DNA of 46,929 nucleotides, taken from the NCBI GenBank assembly GCA_030605085.1, contig JAUWBH010000023.1, forward strand, positions 1 through 46,929. Reading direction: 5' to 3'. Position 1 is the first letter of the stretch. The number at the start of each line of letters is the position of its first letter. This DNA comes from Promethearchaeota archaeon (GTDB lineage Archaea > Asgardarchaeota > Lokiarchaeia > Sigynarchaeales > SOKP01). This document shows, piece after piece, positions 1 to 8,245 of the stretch. Position numbers and translations under genes: made by a program. The notes under the pieces were generated by a model. It searched no databases. It was not told the DNA's origin and was given only the letters and a program-made list of their open reading frames with translations.

Positions 1-2
1 AA

Positions 3-482
3 CATAAAAGGTTTTGGAAATCTAACATATCGATAGTTGAGCGATTTGTAAATAGATTATTATCTCCAGGATTCATAGGAGGAAAAATCAGAGGTCATAA
101 AAGTTCGTACAACAGCGGAAAAAAAAATAAGTTAATAAAAAGTATAAAAACTGCATTTAAATTAATAGAATATATTACCGATCAAAATCCTATTCAAATT
201 TTAGTAGACGCTATAACTAATACAGCCCCAAGGGAAGAAACTACACGAATTGCTATGGGGGGTATTTCTTACGCGTCAGCAGTTGACATAGCCCCACAAA
301 GAAGAGTGGACTTAGCCATCAAATACTTAGTACAAGCAATTGGCTCACGATCACACAATAGTCTACATCAATTTGAAGAAAATATTGCTCAAGAATTAAT
401 TTTAGCGGCTAAAAACTCGCAAGACTCAAGAGCTGTAAAAAGAAAGGACGAAATTGAGAGAATTGCAGTTTCGGCTCGATAA
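3..482 (+). CDS. rps7: Small ribosomal subunit protein uS7, 5'-truncated by window edge
   Basis: This is the C-terminal 159 residues of archaeal uS7, which binds the 3' major domain of 16S rRNA and contacts the mRNA exit/E-site region. The frame is open from position 3, well upstream of the first ATG at 255. It reads SIVERFVNRLLSPG, a lysine-rich stretch, then the family hallmark NPIQILVDAITNTAPREETT followed by GGISYASAVDIAPQRRVDLA, and ends with IERIAVSAR. Archaeal uS7 is usually a little longer than this and lies directly upstream of EF-1A. Here EF-1A begins about 11.6 kb downstream, so the classical uS12-uS7-EF1A string has been opened up. Confidence 0.95.
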   Translation, partial: HKRFWKSNISIVERFVNRLLSPGFIGGKIRGHKSSYNSGKKNKLIKSIKTAFKLIEYITDQNPIQILVDAITNTAPREETTRIAMGGISYASAVDIAPQRRVDLAIKYLVQAIGSRSHNSLHQFEENIAQELILAAKNSQDSRAVKRKDEIERIAVSAR

Positions 483-648
483 TGATTTTTCTTTTTGTCC
501 TAAATTTTTAATTCAAGGTTAAAATATCACCTACATATTATAAGAAATTATTTTAAGATTGTAAAAATCCTAAATTTTTATATAATTGAATATCCTATAA
601 TTATCTTAATAAAAGTTAAAGAATTAGATTTTATCTAACAAGTAGAGA

Positions 649-2652
649 ATGGATTCCGACAAAAATTCTAAAATTTTAGAATTGCAACTGAAAACTTTAG
701 GAAAGAAGATTAGAATAGATATTTTAAAGAAATTAACGACTAGTTCGATTCCTTTAACTTTCTCAACGCTTCAAAAAGAAATTGGTAAGAATTCTCCTAC
801 TTCTATAAACTTTTCTTTTCATTTGAATGCTTTAAAAAAGTGCGATTTGGTAAATTCGTCTGAAGATGGTTATTCAATATCAATTTTAGGAAAGAAAATC
901 ATGGGAAAAATTCTATCTATCGAACAACTTCTAACTAATCAAAATAAAACGATAATGATAAGAACTTCGAAATATTCAAAAGAACCCTTTGATGCAGGGA
1001 AAATTACAGAATATTTAATAAGAGAAGGCGAATTGGAGAAGAATCTTGCAATAAAAATTGCTCAAGTGGTTAAAGAACGCCTTTCGAAGACTAACATAGA
1101 ATACTTAACTGCTCCTTTGATGCGAGAATACATAAATGGAATTCTATTAGAAAATGGTCTAGAACAAGTAAGGCATAAATTAACCCGGTTAGGAACTCCT
1201 CCTTTTGAAGTATTCAAGTTATTTAATTCTATGATAAATAAGCACCAAAATCCTGAAAGATTTATAAATAAATTAGGTTCTGATGTCTCCGAACAATTTC
1301 TCTTGTTAAATTTATTACCCAACAAGTTAGCAGACATGTATTTATCAGGAGAAGTGGCTTTACTTCATTTGAATCATTGGGCTCTGAGGCCTTTAAGTAT
1401 TTATCTAAATACTGACAGCGTGATAAATTTAATTTCCAAGAAAAGTTCAAACAAAATTAAAAATTCCATCGATTTAGTAAATCTCATTTTAAGGGCTATG
1501 GATGTTCTATACTCTTTTAATCCTTTTTTTTCTGAAGATTTATTATTAGGTGATTTTAACAAAAATTTTCTTTCTCTTTTTAGTTTAAAGAAAATAGGAA
1601 AAATTTCGAACCTTTTTAGTACATTGGTCTCTCAAATTTTAAGATATAACAAAAGTTTTGAAGATAAAAGACGATATATATCTTTAGAATTTTCCTATTC
1701 TAATAAGGACGATTTAAATGACGACTATTTCTCTCAATTTCAAATCGATAACTTGTTTTTAAACATATTAAATCAAAAAACTATTTTTAATGGACACATG
1801 TTAAATCCATTAATCATGTTAGATTACTCAAAATTCAATCTATCGAATTTTAAACTTAACTTTTTAGAAGGTGCAAATTCTACAATTTTAAAAAACGATA
1901 TCGTGTTTTATAACAAAGAATCCTCAAGTTTAATGAATTCAAATGTTATCAAAATTAAGAAAAATGATGCTTCTAAAAGGTTTTATGATGTCATTATTAT
2001 GGACAAAATTTTAATTAATTTATACTTAATTGCAAAAGAATCTAATCAAAATGACGATGTTTTTCAAGATTTGATACAAGATCGGGTAAAATCTGTTTTT
2101 GAATTCTTTAAATACAAAGAATTGCTAGTAAAAAAGAAACTAAATTCTTTAAAAGGTTGGAAAAGATTAATTTCTCAATTAAATGGTATAGATGTAAACG
2201 ATTGGAATAAAGACGCTATAAAATCAATTAGTTTCTTAGGATTGAATGAAGCTATTAAGAATCATTGTGGGATTGAACTCGATAGAATAGAAAAAAGCGA
2301 AAAATTTGCGTTAAATATTTTATCTTTAATTAAAGATCTTATTGACGAAAAAAACGATAAAGATAACGATACATTCGTTTTAAGTCAACCACAGCACGAT
2401 AAATACTCTTTTAATTCAATAAAAAATGGAACAATGAAATTAAATAAAAATCTAAGTCCTTATTCTTCAAGAATAATCAGAAAAGACTCTAACCTACCTC
2501 TGGACAAACAAATTTCATTATTCAAAAAATTTGAAGAAATTATCAAAGGAGGATCTTTATTCTCTACCTCAATTATTTCTAACGATATAACAAACGAACC
2601 AAATTTAAAACTACTTCTTTCTTCGAAGTTAAATGCATTTCGAATGAATTAA
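649..2652 (+). CDS. HTH + ATP-cone + NrdD-like protein lacking catalytic residues (putative nucleotide-sensing regulator)
   Basis: Residues 10-90 look like a winged helix-turn-helix of ArsR type. Residues about 100-192 match an ATP-cone (IMIRTSKYSKEPFDAGKITE, then LENGLEQVRHK). The remainder resembles class III ribonucleotide reductase NrdD: a segment LSGEVALLHLNHWALRP, and near the C-terminus FLGLNEAIKNHCGIELDR and LPLDKQISLFKKFEEIIKGG. NrdD needs active-site cysteines, a C-terminal zinc-binding cysteine cluster and a glycyl-radical loop. This protein has only two cysteines (Cys65 in the HTH and one in the NHCGIE segment) and stops at FSTSI...AFRMN with no radical motif, so it should not reduce nucleotides. 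I infer a dATP/ATP-sensing DNA-binding regulator, functionally like bacterial NrdR. The gene stands alone after uS7, and its targets are not visible. Confidence 0.75.
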   Translation: MDSDKNSKILELQLKTLGKKIRIDILKKLTTSSIPLTFSTLQKEIGKNSPTSINFSFHLNALKKCDLVNSSEDGYSISILGKKIMGKILSIEQLLTNQNKTIMIRTSKYSKEPFDAGKITEYLIREGELEKNLAIKIAQVVKERLSKTNIEYLTAPLMREYINGILLENGLEQVRHKLTRLGTPPFEVFKLFNSMINKHQNPERFINKLGSDVSEQFLLLNLLPNKLADMYLSGEVALLHLNHWALRPLSIYLNTDSVINLISKKSSNKIKNSIDLVNLILRAMDVLYSFNPFFSEDLLLGDFNKNFLSLFSLKKIGKISNLFSTLVSQILRYNKSFEDKRRYISLEFSYSNKDDLNDDYFSQFQIDNLFLNILNQKTIFNGHMLNPLIMLDYSKFNLSNFKLNFLEGANSTILKNDIVFYNKESSSLMNSNVIKIKKNDASKRFYDVIIMDKILINLYLIAKESNQNDDVFQDLIQDRVKSVFEFFKYKELLVKKKLNSLKGWKRLISQLNGIDVNDWNKDAIKSISFLGLNEAIKNHCGIELDRIEKSEKFALNILSLIKDLIDEKNDKDNDTFVLSQPQHDKYSFNSIKNGTMKLNKNLSPYSSRIIRKDSNLPLDKQISLFKKFEEIIKGGSLFSTSIISNDITNEPNLKLLLSSKLNAFRMN

Positions 2653-2706
2653 CTTAAAAGATAAGTTTTAGTAGTTTAAGTTAATTTCAATTTTAGATAA
2701 TTAGTA

Positions 2707-3633
2707 TTAATCTTTTAACAGTTCTGCTAGAAGCGCCTTCCTTAAATGCAATCCATAACCCGTCTGTTTAAAATAAATTGCCTTTTCATGGAATTTATCT
2801 ATTTTTGGAGATATTTCAGTTATCCTTGGAAGTGGATGCATAAGTTTAAAAGAATCTTTAGTCTCCTTTAGGTCTTCTTCTTTAAATATAAAAGAGTTCT
2901 TTACTTTTTCGTACTCCTCAATATCAACAAATCGTTCTTTCTGAATGCGCGTCATATAAAGTACATCAAAAACATTTAATAAGTTTTTGTATTGTGTAGC
3001 TTCTTTAAATTTAACTTGACGCTGAATTAAAAACTCTCTTTCTTGATTCCTCATTGCTAATTCTTTAGGACTAATAAAATAGAGGTGTACATCGAAATTT
3101 GATAGTAAAATTGAGAGAGAATGTACTGTTCTACCGTATTTTATATCCCCAACAATTCCAATATTTAAACCATCTAAATTTCCACTTCCATATTCCTCTT
3201 TAATGGTTAATAGATCCAGTAATGCTTGGGTAGGATGCTCACCGCTGCCTGATCCCGCATTAATAATGGGAATTCTTGCGAATCTTGAAGCCAATTTAGC
3301 AGCACCTTCAAGTGAATGTCTTATTACTATACAATCGCAATAATTTTCTACGGTTCTTATCGTATCGGCGAGACTCTCTCCTTTCTTAATTGAAGATACC
3401 TCTCCAGAATGAAAACCAATAATATTTCCCCCCAATCTATACATTGCAGATTCAAAGCTAAGACGAGTACGCGTAGAAGGTTCAAAAAATAACGTAGCGA
3501 GTATTTTTCCTTTGAGGAGAGCTGAGTTTTTTACTTGTATCATTTCTTTCCCTTTTTTTAAAATGTATTCAATATCTTCTCTATTGAACTGATTTGCGCT
3601 TATAATCCCGTTGTTGAACTTCTCTTTAAACAT
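2707..3633 (-). CDS. pyrB: Aspartate carbamoyltransferase, catalytic chain
   Basis: This enzyme catalyses carbamoyl phosphate + L-aspartate to N-carbamoyl-L-aspartate, the first committed step of pyrimidine synthesis, in the cytoplasm. At 308 aa it has the usual length. The carbamoyl-phosphate loop FFEPSTRTRLSFESAM lies near residues 50-65, followed by the GSGSGEHPTQALLDLLTI segment and the C-terminal HPLPRITEISPKID motif that closes the active site. All catalytic motifs appear intact. The usual archaeal partner pyrI (regulatory chain) is not adjacent or elsewhere in the window, so allosteric control is unclear. It is divergent from the eL42 gene, with a 260-nt shared upstream region. Confidence 0.96.
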   Translation of the reverse strand: MFKEKFNNGIISANQFNREDIEYILKKGKEMIQVKNSALLKGKILATLFFEPSTRTRLSFESAMYRLGGNIIGFHSGEVSSIKKGESLADTIRTVENYCDCIVIRHSLEGAAKLASRFARIPIINAGSGSGEHPTQALLDLLTIKEEYGSGNLDGLNIGIVGDIKYGRTVHSLSILLSNFDVHLYFISPKELAMRNQEREFLIQRQVKFKEATQYKNLLNVFDVLYMTRIQKERFVDIEEYEKVKNSFIFKEEDLKETKDSFKLMHPLPRITEISPKIDKFHEKAIYFKQTGYGLHLRKALLAELLKD

Positions 3634-3893
3634 AACTGAAAATTTTTAATGTTTTCATTAAATTATATATAATTGGTATTTGATTTTTATTAAATTATTC
3701 TTCTTTTTTGATAAATGTATTTAAATATAAATAATGGAGCTTGTACTAATTAATTATGGTTGAAATGATCTTTGTTGTTACAATAATTACTTTTGTAAGA
3801 ATATAGCTTTTTGTTATCAGAACTCATAAAATTTAAAATTTAAAAATAATTATAATATATGTTGATTTAAAAGAGAAAAAAGGTTTGTAAAAA

Positions 3894-4175
3894 TTGAAAT
3901 ACCCTAGAACAATAAATCGGTACTGTCCCAAATGCAGAACCCATACGCGGCATAATGTCTCAATCTACAAAAAAGGAAAAGAAAATACTATGGCACATGG
4001 AAAAAGAAGATTTGAAAGGAAAAAAAAAGGATACGGGTCGTTTCCCAAGGAGATATTTCATAAAAATGCAAAAATAAACAAAAGAACAACACCTCTTTTA
4101 GAATGTCCTGAATGTGGTCATAAACATTACGCGAAATCTTATCGAGTAAAAAAATTTGAATTACAAGAAGTTTAA
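3894..4175 (+). CDS. rpl44e: Large ribosomal subunit protein eL42 (L44e)
   Basis: Archaeal/eukaryotic eL42 lies near the 50S E-site. The 93-aa protein has the typical start KYPRTINRYCPKCRTHTRHNV, a basic middle (GKRRFERKKKGYG) and a second CxxC in LLECPECGHKHYAKSYR, together a four-cysteine zinc ribbon. Translation starts at a TTG (3894). No in-frame ATG fits the conserved N-terminus, and AGGT lies about 11 nt upstream. It is followed 24 nt later by eS27, the conserved archaeal pair that normally continues into aIF2-alpha and Nop10. Here those two genes sit 6 kb away on the other strand. Confidence 0.96.
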   Translation: MKYPRTINRYCPKCRTHTRHNVSIYKKGKENTMAHGKRRFERKKKGYGSFPKEIFHKNAKINKRTTPLLECPECGHKHYAKSYRVKKFELQEV

Positions 4176-4199
4176 ATAAAAAAGTAGTGTAATTAAATT

Positions 4200-4406
4200 A
4201 TGGTAAAATACATAAGAAATAAAAAACTTATTCCACAACCTAAAAGTCGATTTTTACGGGTAAAATGTTTAAACTGTGGTAATCATCAAATAATATTTGG
4301 GTGTTCTGCTACTGATGTCCTCTGTTTAGTGTGCGGAAAAACGCTGCTTCAATCTACAGGTGGCAAAGCCCGGATACTTACAAAAATATTAGAAGTACTT
4401 TCTTAA
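4200..4406 (+). CDS. rps27e: Small ribosomal subunit protein eS27
   Basis: A 68-aa zinc-ribbon ribosomal protein of the 30S subunit. The pattern is [20 protein letters not shown], then [19 protein letters not shown], giving two CxxC pairs (CLNC and CLVC) for zinc and the characteristic STGGKA segment. Length and motif order match the family. It is co-oriented with eL42 24 nt upstream and probably co-transcribed. A strong hairpin follows the stop codon by about 26 nt. Confidence 0.96.
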   Translation: MVKYIRNKKLIPQPKSRFLRVKCLNCGNHQIIFGCSATDVLCLVCGKTLLQSTGGKARILTKILEVLS

Positions 4407-4432
4407 AAGAATACGATTTATTTATTTAATAA

Positions 4433-4458
4433 ATTCGTGAAACTGCCCTTTCACGAAT
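4433..4458. terminator. Perfect 10-bp inverted repeat between convergent genes
   Basis: A perfect 10-bp stem (ATTCGTGAAA at 4433-4442 pairs with TTTCACGAAT at 4449-4458) encloses a 6-nt loop, CTGCCC. It lies between the convergent eS27 and TFS genes, so a bidirectional 3'-end or processing signal is the simplest reading. A structured RNA or a protein-binding palindrome is also possible. Confidence 0.5.
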
Positions 4459-4508
4459 AAACTACCATACTTGGATATTATCGCATATTAATTTAATTTG
4501 TTAACTTT

Positions 4509-4853
4509 TCAATACTCGCGCCAAGTATATCTACACTTTAAACACCTAAAGAAAGTAGTACTTGGCTCGTCAGCACTTCTCGTTTGTTCTTGCCATGTTT
4601 CAGCTTCTTTATAACTACATTTAGGGCAAATCCGAATAACTTTAAGGTTTGGTGTAATTTTGTCTTTTTTAGATACAACAATAAGTTTTTTTTCAAACTC
4701 TTTCTTCTTTTTCTTAATATTTTTTTCGTTCTCTTTTTTTTGCGCTTCTGGGCTTATTTCCTCCTTGTAACCACATCTACAGGCTAGAAATGCTTTGTTT
4801 TCTTCTATTTTTTTCCGTAAGAGGCCCGAACACTCAGGACAAAAGTTAACCAT
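4509..4853 (-). CDS. tfs: Transcription factor S (TFIIS/RPB9-like cleavage factor)
   Basis: Archaeal TFS rescues backtracked RNA polymerase by stimulating transcript cleavage. The 114-aa protein has an N-terminal zinc ribbon (CPECSGLL and CRCG) and a lysine-rich linker. The C-terminal TFIIS-type ribbon (CPKCSYKEAETWQEQTRSADEPSTTFFRCLKC) keeps the acidic pair in RSADE that activates the RNAP cleavage centre. The length is typical. Seven nucleotides separate it from the upstream OB-fold gene, so both form one operon, and PCNA is divergent on the other side, the arrangement seen in many archaea. Confidence 0.95.
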   Translation of the reverse strand: MVNFCPECSGLLRKKIEENKAFLACRCGYKEEISPEAQKKENEKNIKKKKKEFEKKLIVVSKKDKITPNLKVIRICPKCSYKEAETWQEQTRSADEPSTTFFRCLKCRYTWREY

Positions 4854-4859
4854 TTTATC

Positions 4860-5186
4860 TTACTTAATTAGTTTTTTTTTCAACTCATATAACTTTAGGT
4901 AATAATCGAAATTTAATTTATTCATATCCTGAATAATATCTGCCTGAATAGTTTTTTCTCCATCCATATTAATGATTAAATCCCCGATTACATTAACTAA
5001 GTCTTTTTCTCTGATATTTTGGATAAAATCTAAGGCGTTTGTAGTATTTACTGTCATTTCCCCCATAGTATCATCTAATATAATATAATCACTTTCTTTC
5101 CTTTTAACATAATCAGTGATTTGGATTCGGGTATCATCATTTCTTACATCTTTTATTATTCTCTGTTTCGCATATTTGTTTTCCAT
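4860..5186 (-). CDS. Small OB-fold protein, probably nucleic-acid binding
   Basis: The product is about 108 aa. The segment TRIQITDYVKRKESDYIILDDTMGEMTV is a typical OB-fold strand pattern (entry strand, then a D-D-x-x-G turn), as in RPA/Stn1-like or tRNA-anticodon-like domains. It is followed by helices and a lysine-rich C-terminus. The ATG at 5186 (MENKYAKQR) is preferred; an in-frame TTG at 5204 would add six hydrophobic residues. It is the first gene of a two-gene unit with TFS and is divergent from PCNA, which points to replication or transcription. No specific family name can be assigned. Confidence 0.65.
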   Translation of the reverse strand: MENKYAKQRIIKDVRNDDTRIQITDYVKRKESDYIILDDTMGEMTVNTTNALDFIQNIREKDLVNVIGDLIINMDGEKTIQADIIQDMNKLNFDYYLKLYELKKKLIK

Positions 5187-5453
5187 ATAAATCAGCATAT
5201 ACAATTTGTTATTTATGCATCAATTAAATTTGAAATTTTAATTTCAATAAAAAATTTTCAATAAATTATTAATTCAAATAGTAAAAATTAGTTTTATTAT
5301 TTTTTTATATTAAATCTGAAAATTTTAGATGACTATAAATATTTAAGTCAAAATGTCAAAACATGTGTTATTAAAAGATTAATATTAAAATTTAATAAGA
5401 TTGGTAAAAATTCTATATTAATACAAACAATTTTAGAACAAAAGTGCTCAAAA

Positions 5454-6257
5454 ATGACTTTCACATTAAAATTAGAAAATAGTCGGATTTTAAAGGGAAT
5501 TGTGGAGACGCTTGCAAGTATAATTGACGAAACAGAATTTAAAGTGACTCCCAAAGAATTTACAATCTCGGCAATGGACCCCTCTAGAATATGCTTGCTA
5601 AAACTTTCCATTAAGAAAGATAATTTTGACGAGTATAAATGTAGTAAAGAATCTAAAATAGGATTGAATTTGGACGATTTAGATAAAATTTTAAAAAGGA
5701 GTTCGGCTAACGATTCGGTTGAAATCGATTTCAACGAGAAAGAGCAGAAAATTAAGATTAAAATGAAGAGAGAAGGGACATCGCGTACTCGTACTTTTAG
5801 TTTGGCGTTATTGGATATTGATATCGAAGAAATCCCTATGGAAAACTTAATAGGAATTGAATATCCTTCAAAATGGGTGATAGATCCTAATTTTTTAGTA
5901 GAAGCAATAAAAGACGCAGAGATTTATTCTGAAATTCTAAATATGAAATCTATGGAAGAACAAGGGTTGCTCTTTAATTCTTCTGGACAGATTGGGGAGA
6001 TGAATTACGAACTTGAGCTGGACGAGTTAATAGAGTCTGATATTAACGGTACAAGTAGCGGCGCATACTCGCTTACGTTTTTAAAAGCAATTTTGAAGAT
6101 TGCTTCAATCACCGAAAAGCTAGAGATCTCTTTGAAGACAGATCACCCGTTGAAAATGATATTTAACCTCCTTGAAGGGGGCGAATTATTCTATTTCCTT
6201 GCGCCGAGAGTCGAAGAAGCAGAGTTTGACGAAAATGAAGATATGGACGAATTCTAA
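5454..6257 (+). CDS. pcn: DNA polymerase sliding clamp PCNA
   Basis: PCNA forms the trimeric ring that tethers polymerases, FEN1 and ligase to DNA. The start MTFTLKLENSRILKGIVETLASIIDE and the segment FTISAMDPSRICLLKLSI are classical for domain 1. The C-terminal LAPRVEE is the terminal strand of domain 2. At 267 aa it is somewhat longer than most archaeal PCNAs because of an acidic tail (EAEFDENEDMDEF). It lies next to TFS/OB-fold and upstream of the primase genes, the conserved archaeal replication neighbourhood. Confidence 0.96.
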   Translation: MTFTLKLENSRILKGIVETLASIIDETEFKVTPKEFTISAMDPSRICLLKLSIKKDNFDEYKCSKESKIGLNLDDLDKILKRSSANDSVEIDFNEKEQKIKIKMKREGTSRTRTFSLALLDIDIEEIPMENLIGIEYPSKWVIDPNFLVEAIKDAEIYSEILNMKSMEEQGLLFNSSGQIGEMNYELELDELIESDINGTSSGAYSLTFLKAILKIASITEKLEISLKTDHPLKMIFNLLEGGELFYFLAPRVEEAEFDENEDMDEF

Positions 6258-6481
6258 CTTAAGAATTTTTGTAACTTTTCAAAATAGTTTAGAAAATTTC
6301 AAAAAAAGTTAGAAAAATTCCAGAATATATTAGAAAACTTAATTGCAGTAACTCTGAAAAATAACTGAAAAATGAAAAAAAGACAAGGGGGCGATAAATT
6401 TGGAAAAAATTTTTAAAGAAGTTATACATCGACACATAGAATATTAAATAAACTTCATATGTCTAAACTTTTAAATATTAA

Positions 6482-6637
6482 ATTTCAGTATTCATTGATG
6501 ATTTTTATCACCATGGAGATACAATGGCAAGAATGATGGAGATCCTTTCTCTTTATGAGATAAAAGGAATTTTAGGAATCGTCATTGCCAGATCTTACGG
6601 AAAAAAAGGGATAAAGCCAAAAATCTTCCCTAAATAA
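6482..6637 (+). pseudogene. Coding-like remnant without a start (about 51 codons)
   Basis: The frame is open from 6482 after a stop, with the first ATG at 6524, and ends at TAA 6635-6637. It reads SVFIDDFYHHGDTMARMMEI, then LYEIKGILGIVIARSYGKKG. The beta-strand/loop/helix pattern with YHHGDT is loosely like a flavodoxin-type phosphate loop, but I cannot place it in a family. The conserved-looking stretch begins upstream of the only ATG, which suggests a decayed fragment rather than a functional 37-aa protein. Confidence 0.3.
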
Positions 6638-6795
6638 ATATAATTGAACAGACATAAATTATTATTTAAAAAATTAAAATATAAATAATAATTATATGCG
6701 CTTCTAAAAAAGTAGTGAACTTTATATTTTCGCCGCGCTGTCCGAGATCCTAAAAAGAAAAAGAAAGAAAATAAATAATTCGAGTTTTAATATTT

Positions 6796-6820
6796 CTTAG
6801 CTATATAATACATAGCCAAG
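6796..6820 (+). terminator. Hairpin followed by a T-run
   Basis: CTTAGCTAT (6796-6804) pairs with ATAGCCAAG (6812-6820) with one A-C mismatch and a 7-nt loop. A T8 run follows within about 15 nt. This could be the 3' end of a small transcript starting near 6710, downstream of the TATAAATA at 6680. Confidence 0.35.
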
Positions 6821-7036
6821 AGATTATTTTTTTTAATTTTTCAATTAATTTTCTGTTTTTAACCCATATTTTATGAAAATTTGATTCAGTCATATTTTAT
6901 TTAATGATTAATACTCAAATTTTATTTAACAATTTCTTTATAATATTTTATCCACATATCAATTAGTTTTGTTAAAGTTTAATATCTTCAGTTAACAAAG
7001 TAAATAATAATTCAACTTATAGGAGATAAATAAGAA

Positions 7037-8245
7037 TTGCCCGTTAGAACGGATCTAATACAACATTATCCATGGCTACCCTCTTTAAAAAGGAATTATA
7101 CTACTCTTGCCTCAAAAGATCCTATTGAGTTTATAAAAGAAATTTTTCAAAAGGCTCCCTCGTTTGAAATTGAAGAAAGGATTTTAAAATTATTTAAAGC
7201 AGCGTTCGAGAATTTAGAAGAAATTTCAGACTATAAAATTGACGAGTTAAATGTACGTTTATATTTAATACTAAAAATTTTGCTATATCTTTTAAACAAT
7301 AAAATTATCGCAAACAGAATGGCAAATCTATATTCTAAAATAAATTACGATGAATTACTCAAGGAAATAGATAAAGAAAATTATTATATTATATATAATA
7401 TCTGTGAAGATTTAAATATAGATGTCTTATATAACGAAAAACCTTGGGAATATGGAAAAAATATCTATAAGGACCAGCAAGAAACATTGAAAACAAAATT
7501 TAAAATTCATTATACCGATTATTTAAAATTGGTGGCAATGGGAAATTTAAAGGACGAGTATAGAAAATTGATTAACAACTCCATTTCTAATGGTTATGTT
7601 TTTGTTCAAGAGAAAAGACTAGCTAGATTATTACAAGAATACGTTCGAAAAAAATTTATAATAACACAAGAAGAAAATACAAGTGAATTAGAAGCTTTTA
7701 AAAAAGAAGCGTTAAAAATTGAGAAGTTTAAAGATTTATACGATAATATTTTTAATTTATGGTCATTAAGAGAAGATGAGTTCGAATATTTGATCGAAAT
7801 CGATTTTGCTCAAGGAAAAGATGTTTCGAGTAGTTATCCCCCTTGTGCTAAGGAAATTCTTAAAAAAGCCCAAGAAGGACAAAACTTAACTCACAATGAA
7901 AGACTTTTTATTGTGTGGTTTTTACTTGCTTTTAATTATCCTGTAGATCAAATAGTAAATATTTTTTCAACATTACCTGACTTTGATAGAGGAAAAACAG
8001 AATATCAAGTTAATTATGCGAAAAGGAAAGGTTATAATCCTTATAAATGTTCTACATTAAAATCTTTTAATTTATGTTTAGCAACTAATTACAAAGATGA
8101 TTTATGTTTAAAAGGTTATTATTCGAAAAAGCAAGAAAAAGAAAAAAATATTACGCATCCACTATCTTATGTTCGTATAGCGCAATATCGAGCTTCTAGA
8201 AAGAAAGATAATACTAACAATCAATCTAATAAAAAAGATGAGTGA
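7037..8245 (+). CDS. priL: DNA primase large subunit PriL
   Basis: PriL is the regulatory Fe-S subunit of archaeal/eukaryotic primase, which starts and counts RNA-DNA primers. The N-terminal helical domain begins VRTDLIQHYPWLPSL. The C-terminal domain carries the four cluster cysteines in PPCAKEILKKAQ, NPYKCSTLKSFNLCLA and DDLCLKGYYSKK, with HPLSYVRIAQYR at the end. The 402-aa length is normal. Translation starts at TTG 7037 with AGGAG at 7021-7025. The stop codon overlaps the priS start (ATGAGTGA), so the two subunits are translationally coupled. Confidence 0.95.
   Translation: MPVRTDLIQHYPWLPSLKRNYTTLASKDPIEFIKEIFQKAPSFEIEERILKLFKAAFENLEEISDYKIDELNVRLYLILKILLYLLNNKIIANRMANLYSKINYDELLKEIDKENYYIIYNICEDLNIDVLYNEKPWEYGKNIYKDQQETLKTKFKIHYTDYLKLVAMGNLKDEYRKLINNSISNGYVFVQEKRLARLLQEYVRKKFIITQEENTSELEAFKKEALKIEKFKDLYDNIFNLWSLREDEFEYLIEIDFAQGKDVSSSYPPCAKEILKKAQEGQNLTHNERLFIVWFLLAFNYPVDQIVNIFSTLPDFDRGKTEYQVNYAKRKGYNPYKCSTLKSFNLCLATNYKDDLCLKGYYSKKQEKEKNITHPLSYVRIAQYRASRKKDNTNNQSNKKDE

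Larger units (their letters stand above)
6258..7036. other. 780-nt gap between pcn and priL; no intact gene
   Basis: The gap holds a short coding-like remnant (6482-6637), a TATA-like TATAAATA at 6680-6687, an isolated GC-rich patch (6731-6750) in otherwise AT-rich DNA, and a hairpin followed by a T-run (6796-6835). The last three together could be a small RNA gene. The final 200 nt are plain AT-rich sequence leading to the priL ribosome-binding site AGGAG at 7021-7025. Confidence 0.5.

Noticed and set aside
4433..4458. Hairpin as a third copy of the 30-nt element family
   Set aside because: The stem is 26 nt long in total, but there is no 4-nt direct repeat at 30-nt distance and no ACATWTCGT core.
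5348..5734. 128-aa minus-strand frame over pcn
   Set aside because: It is a shadow of the PCNA reading frame.
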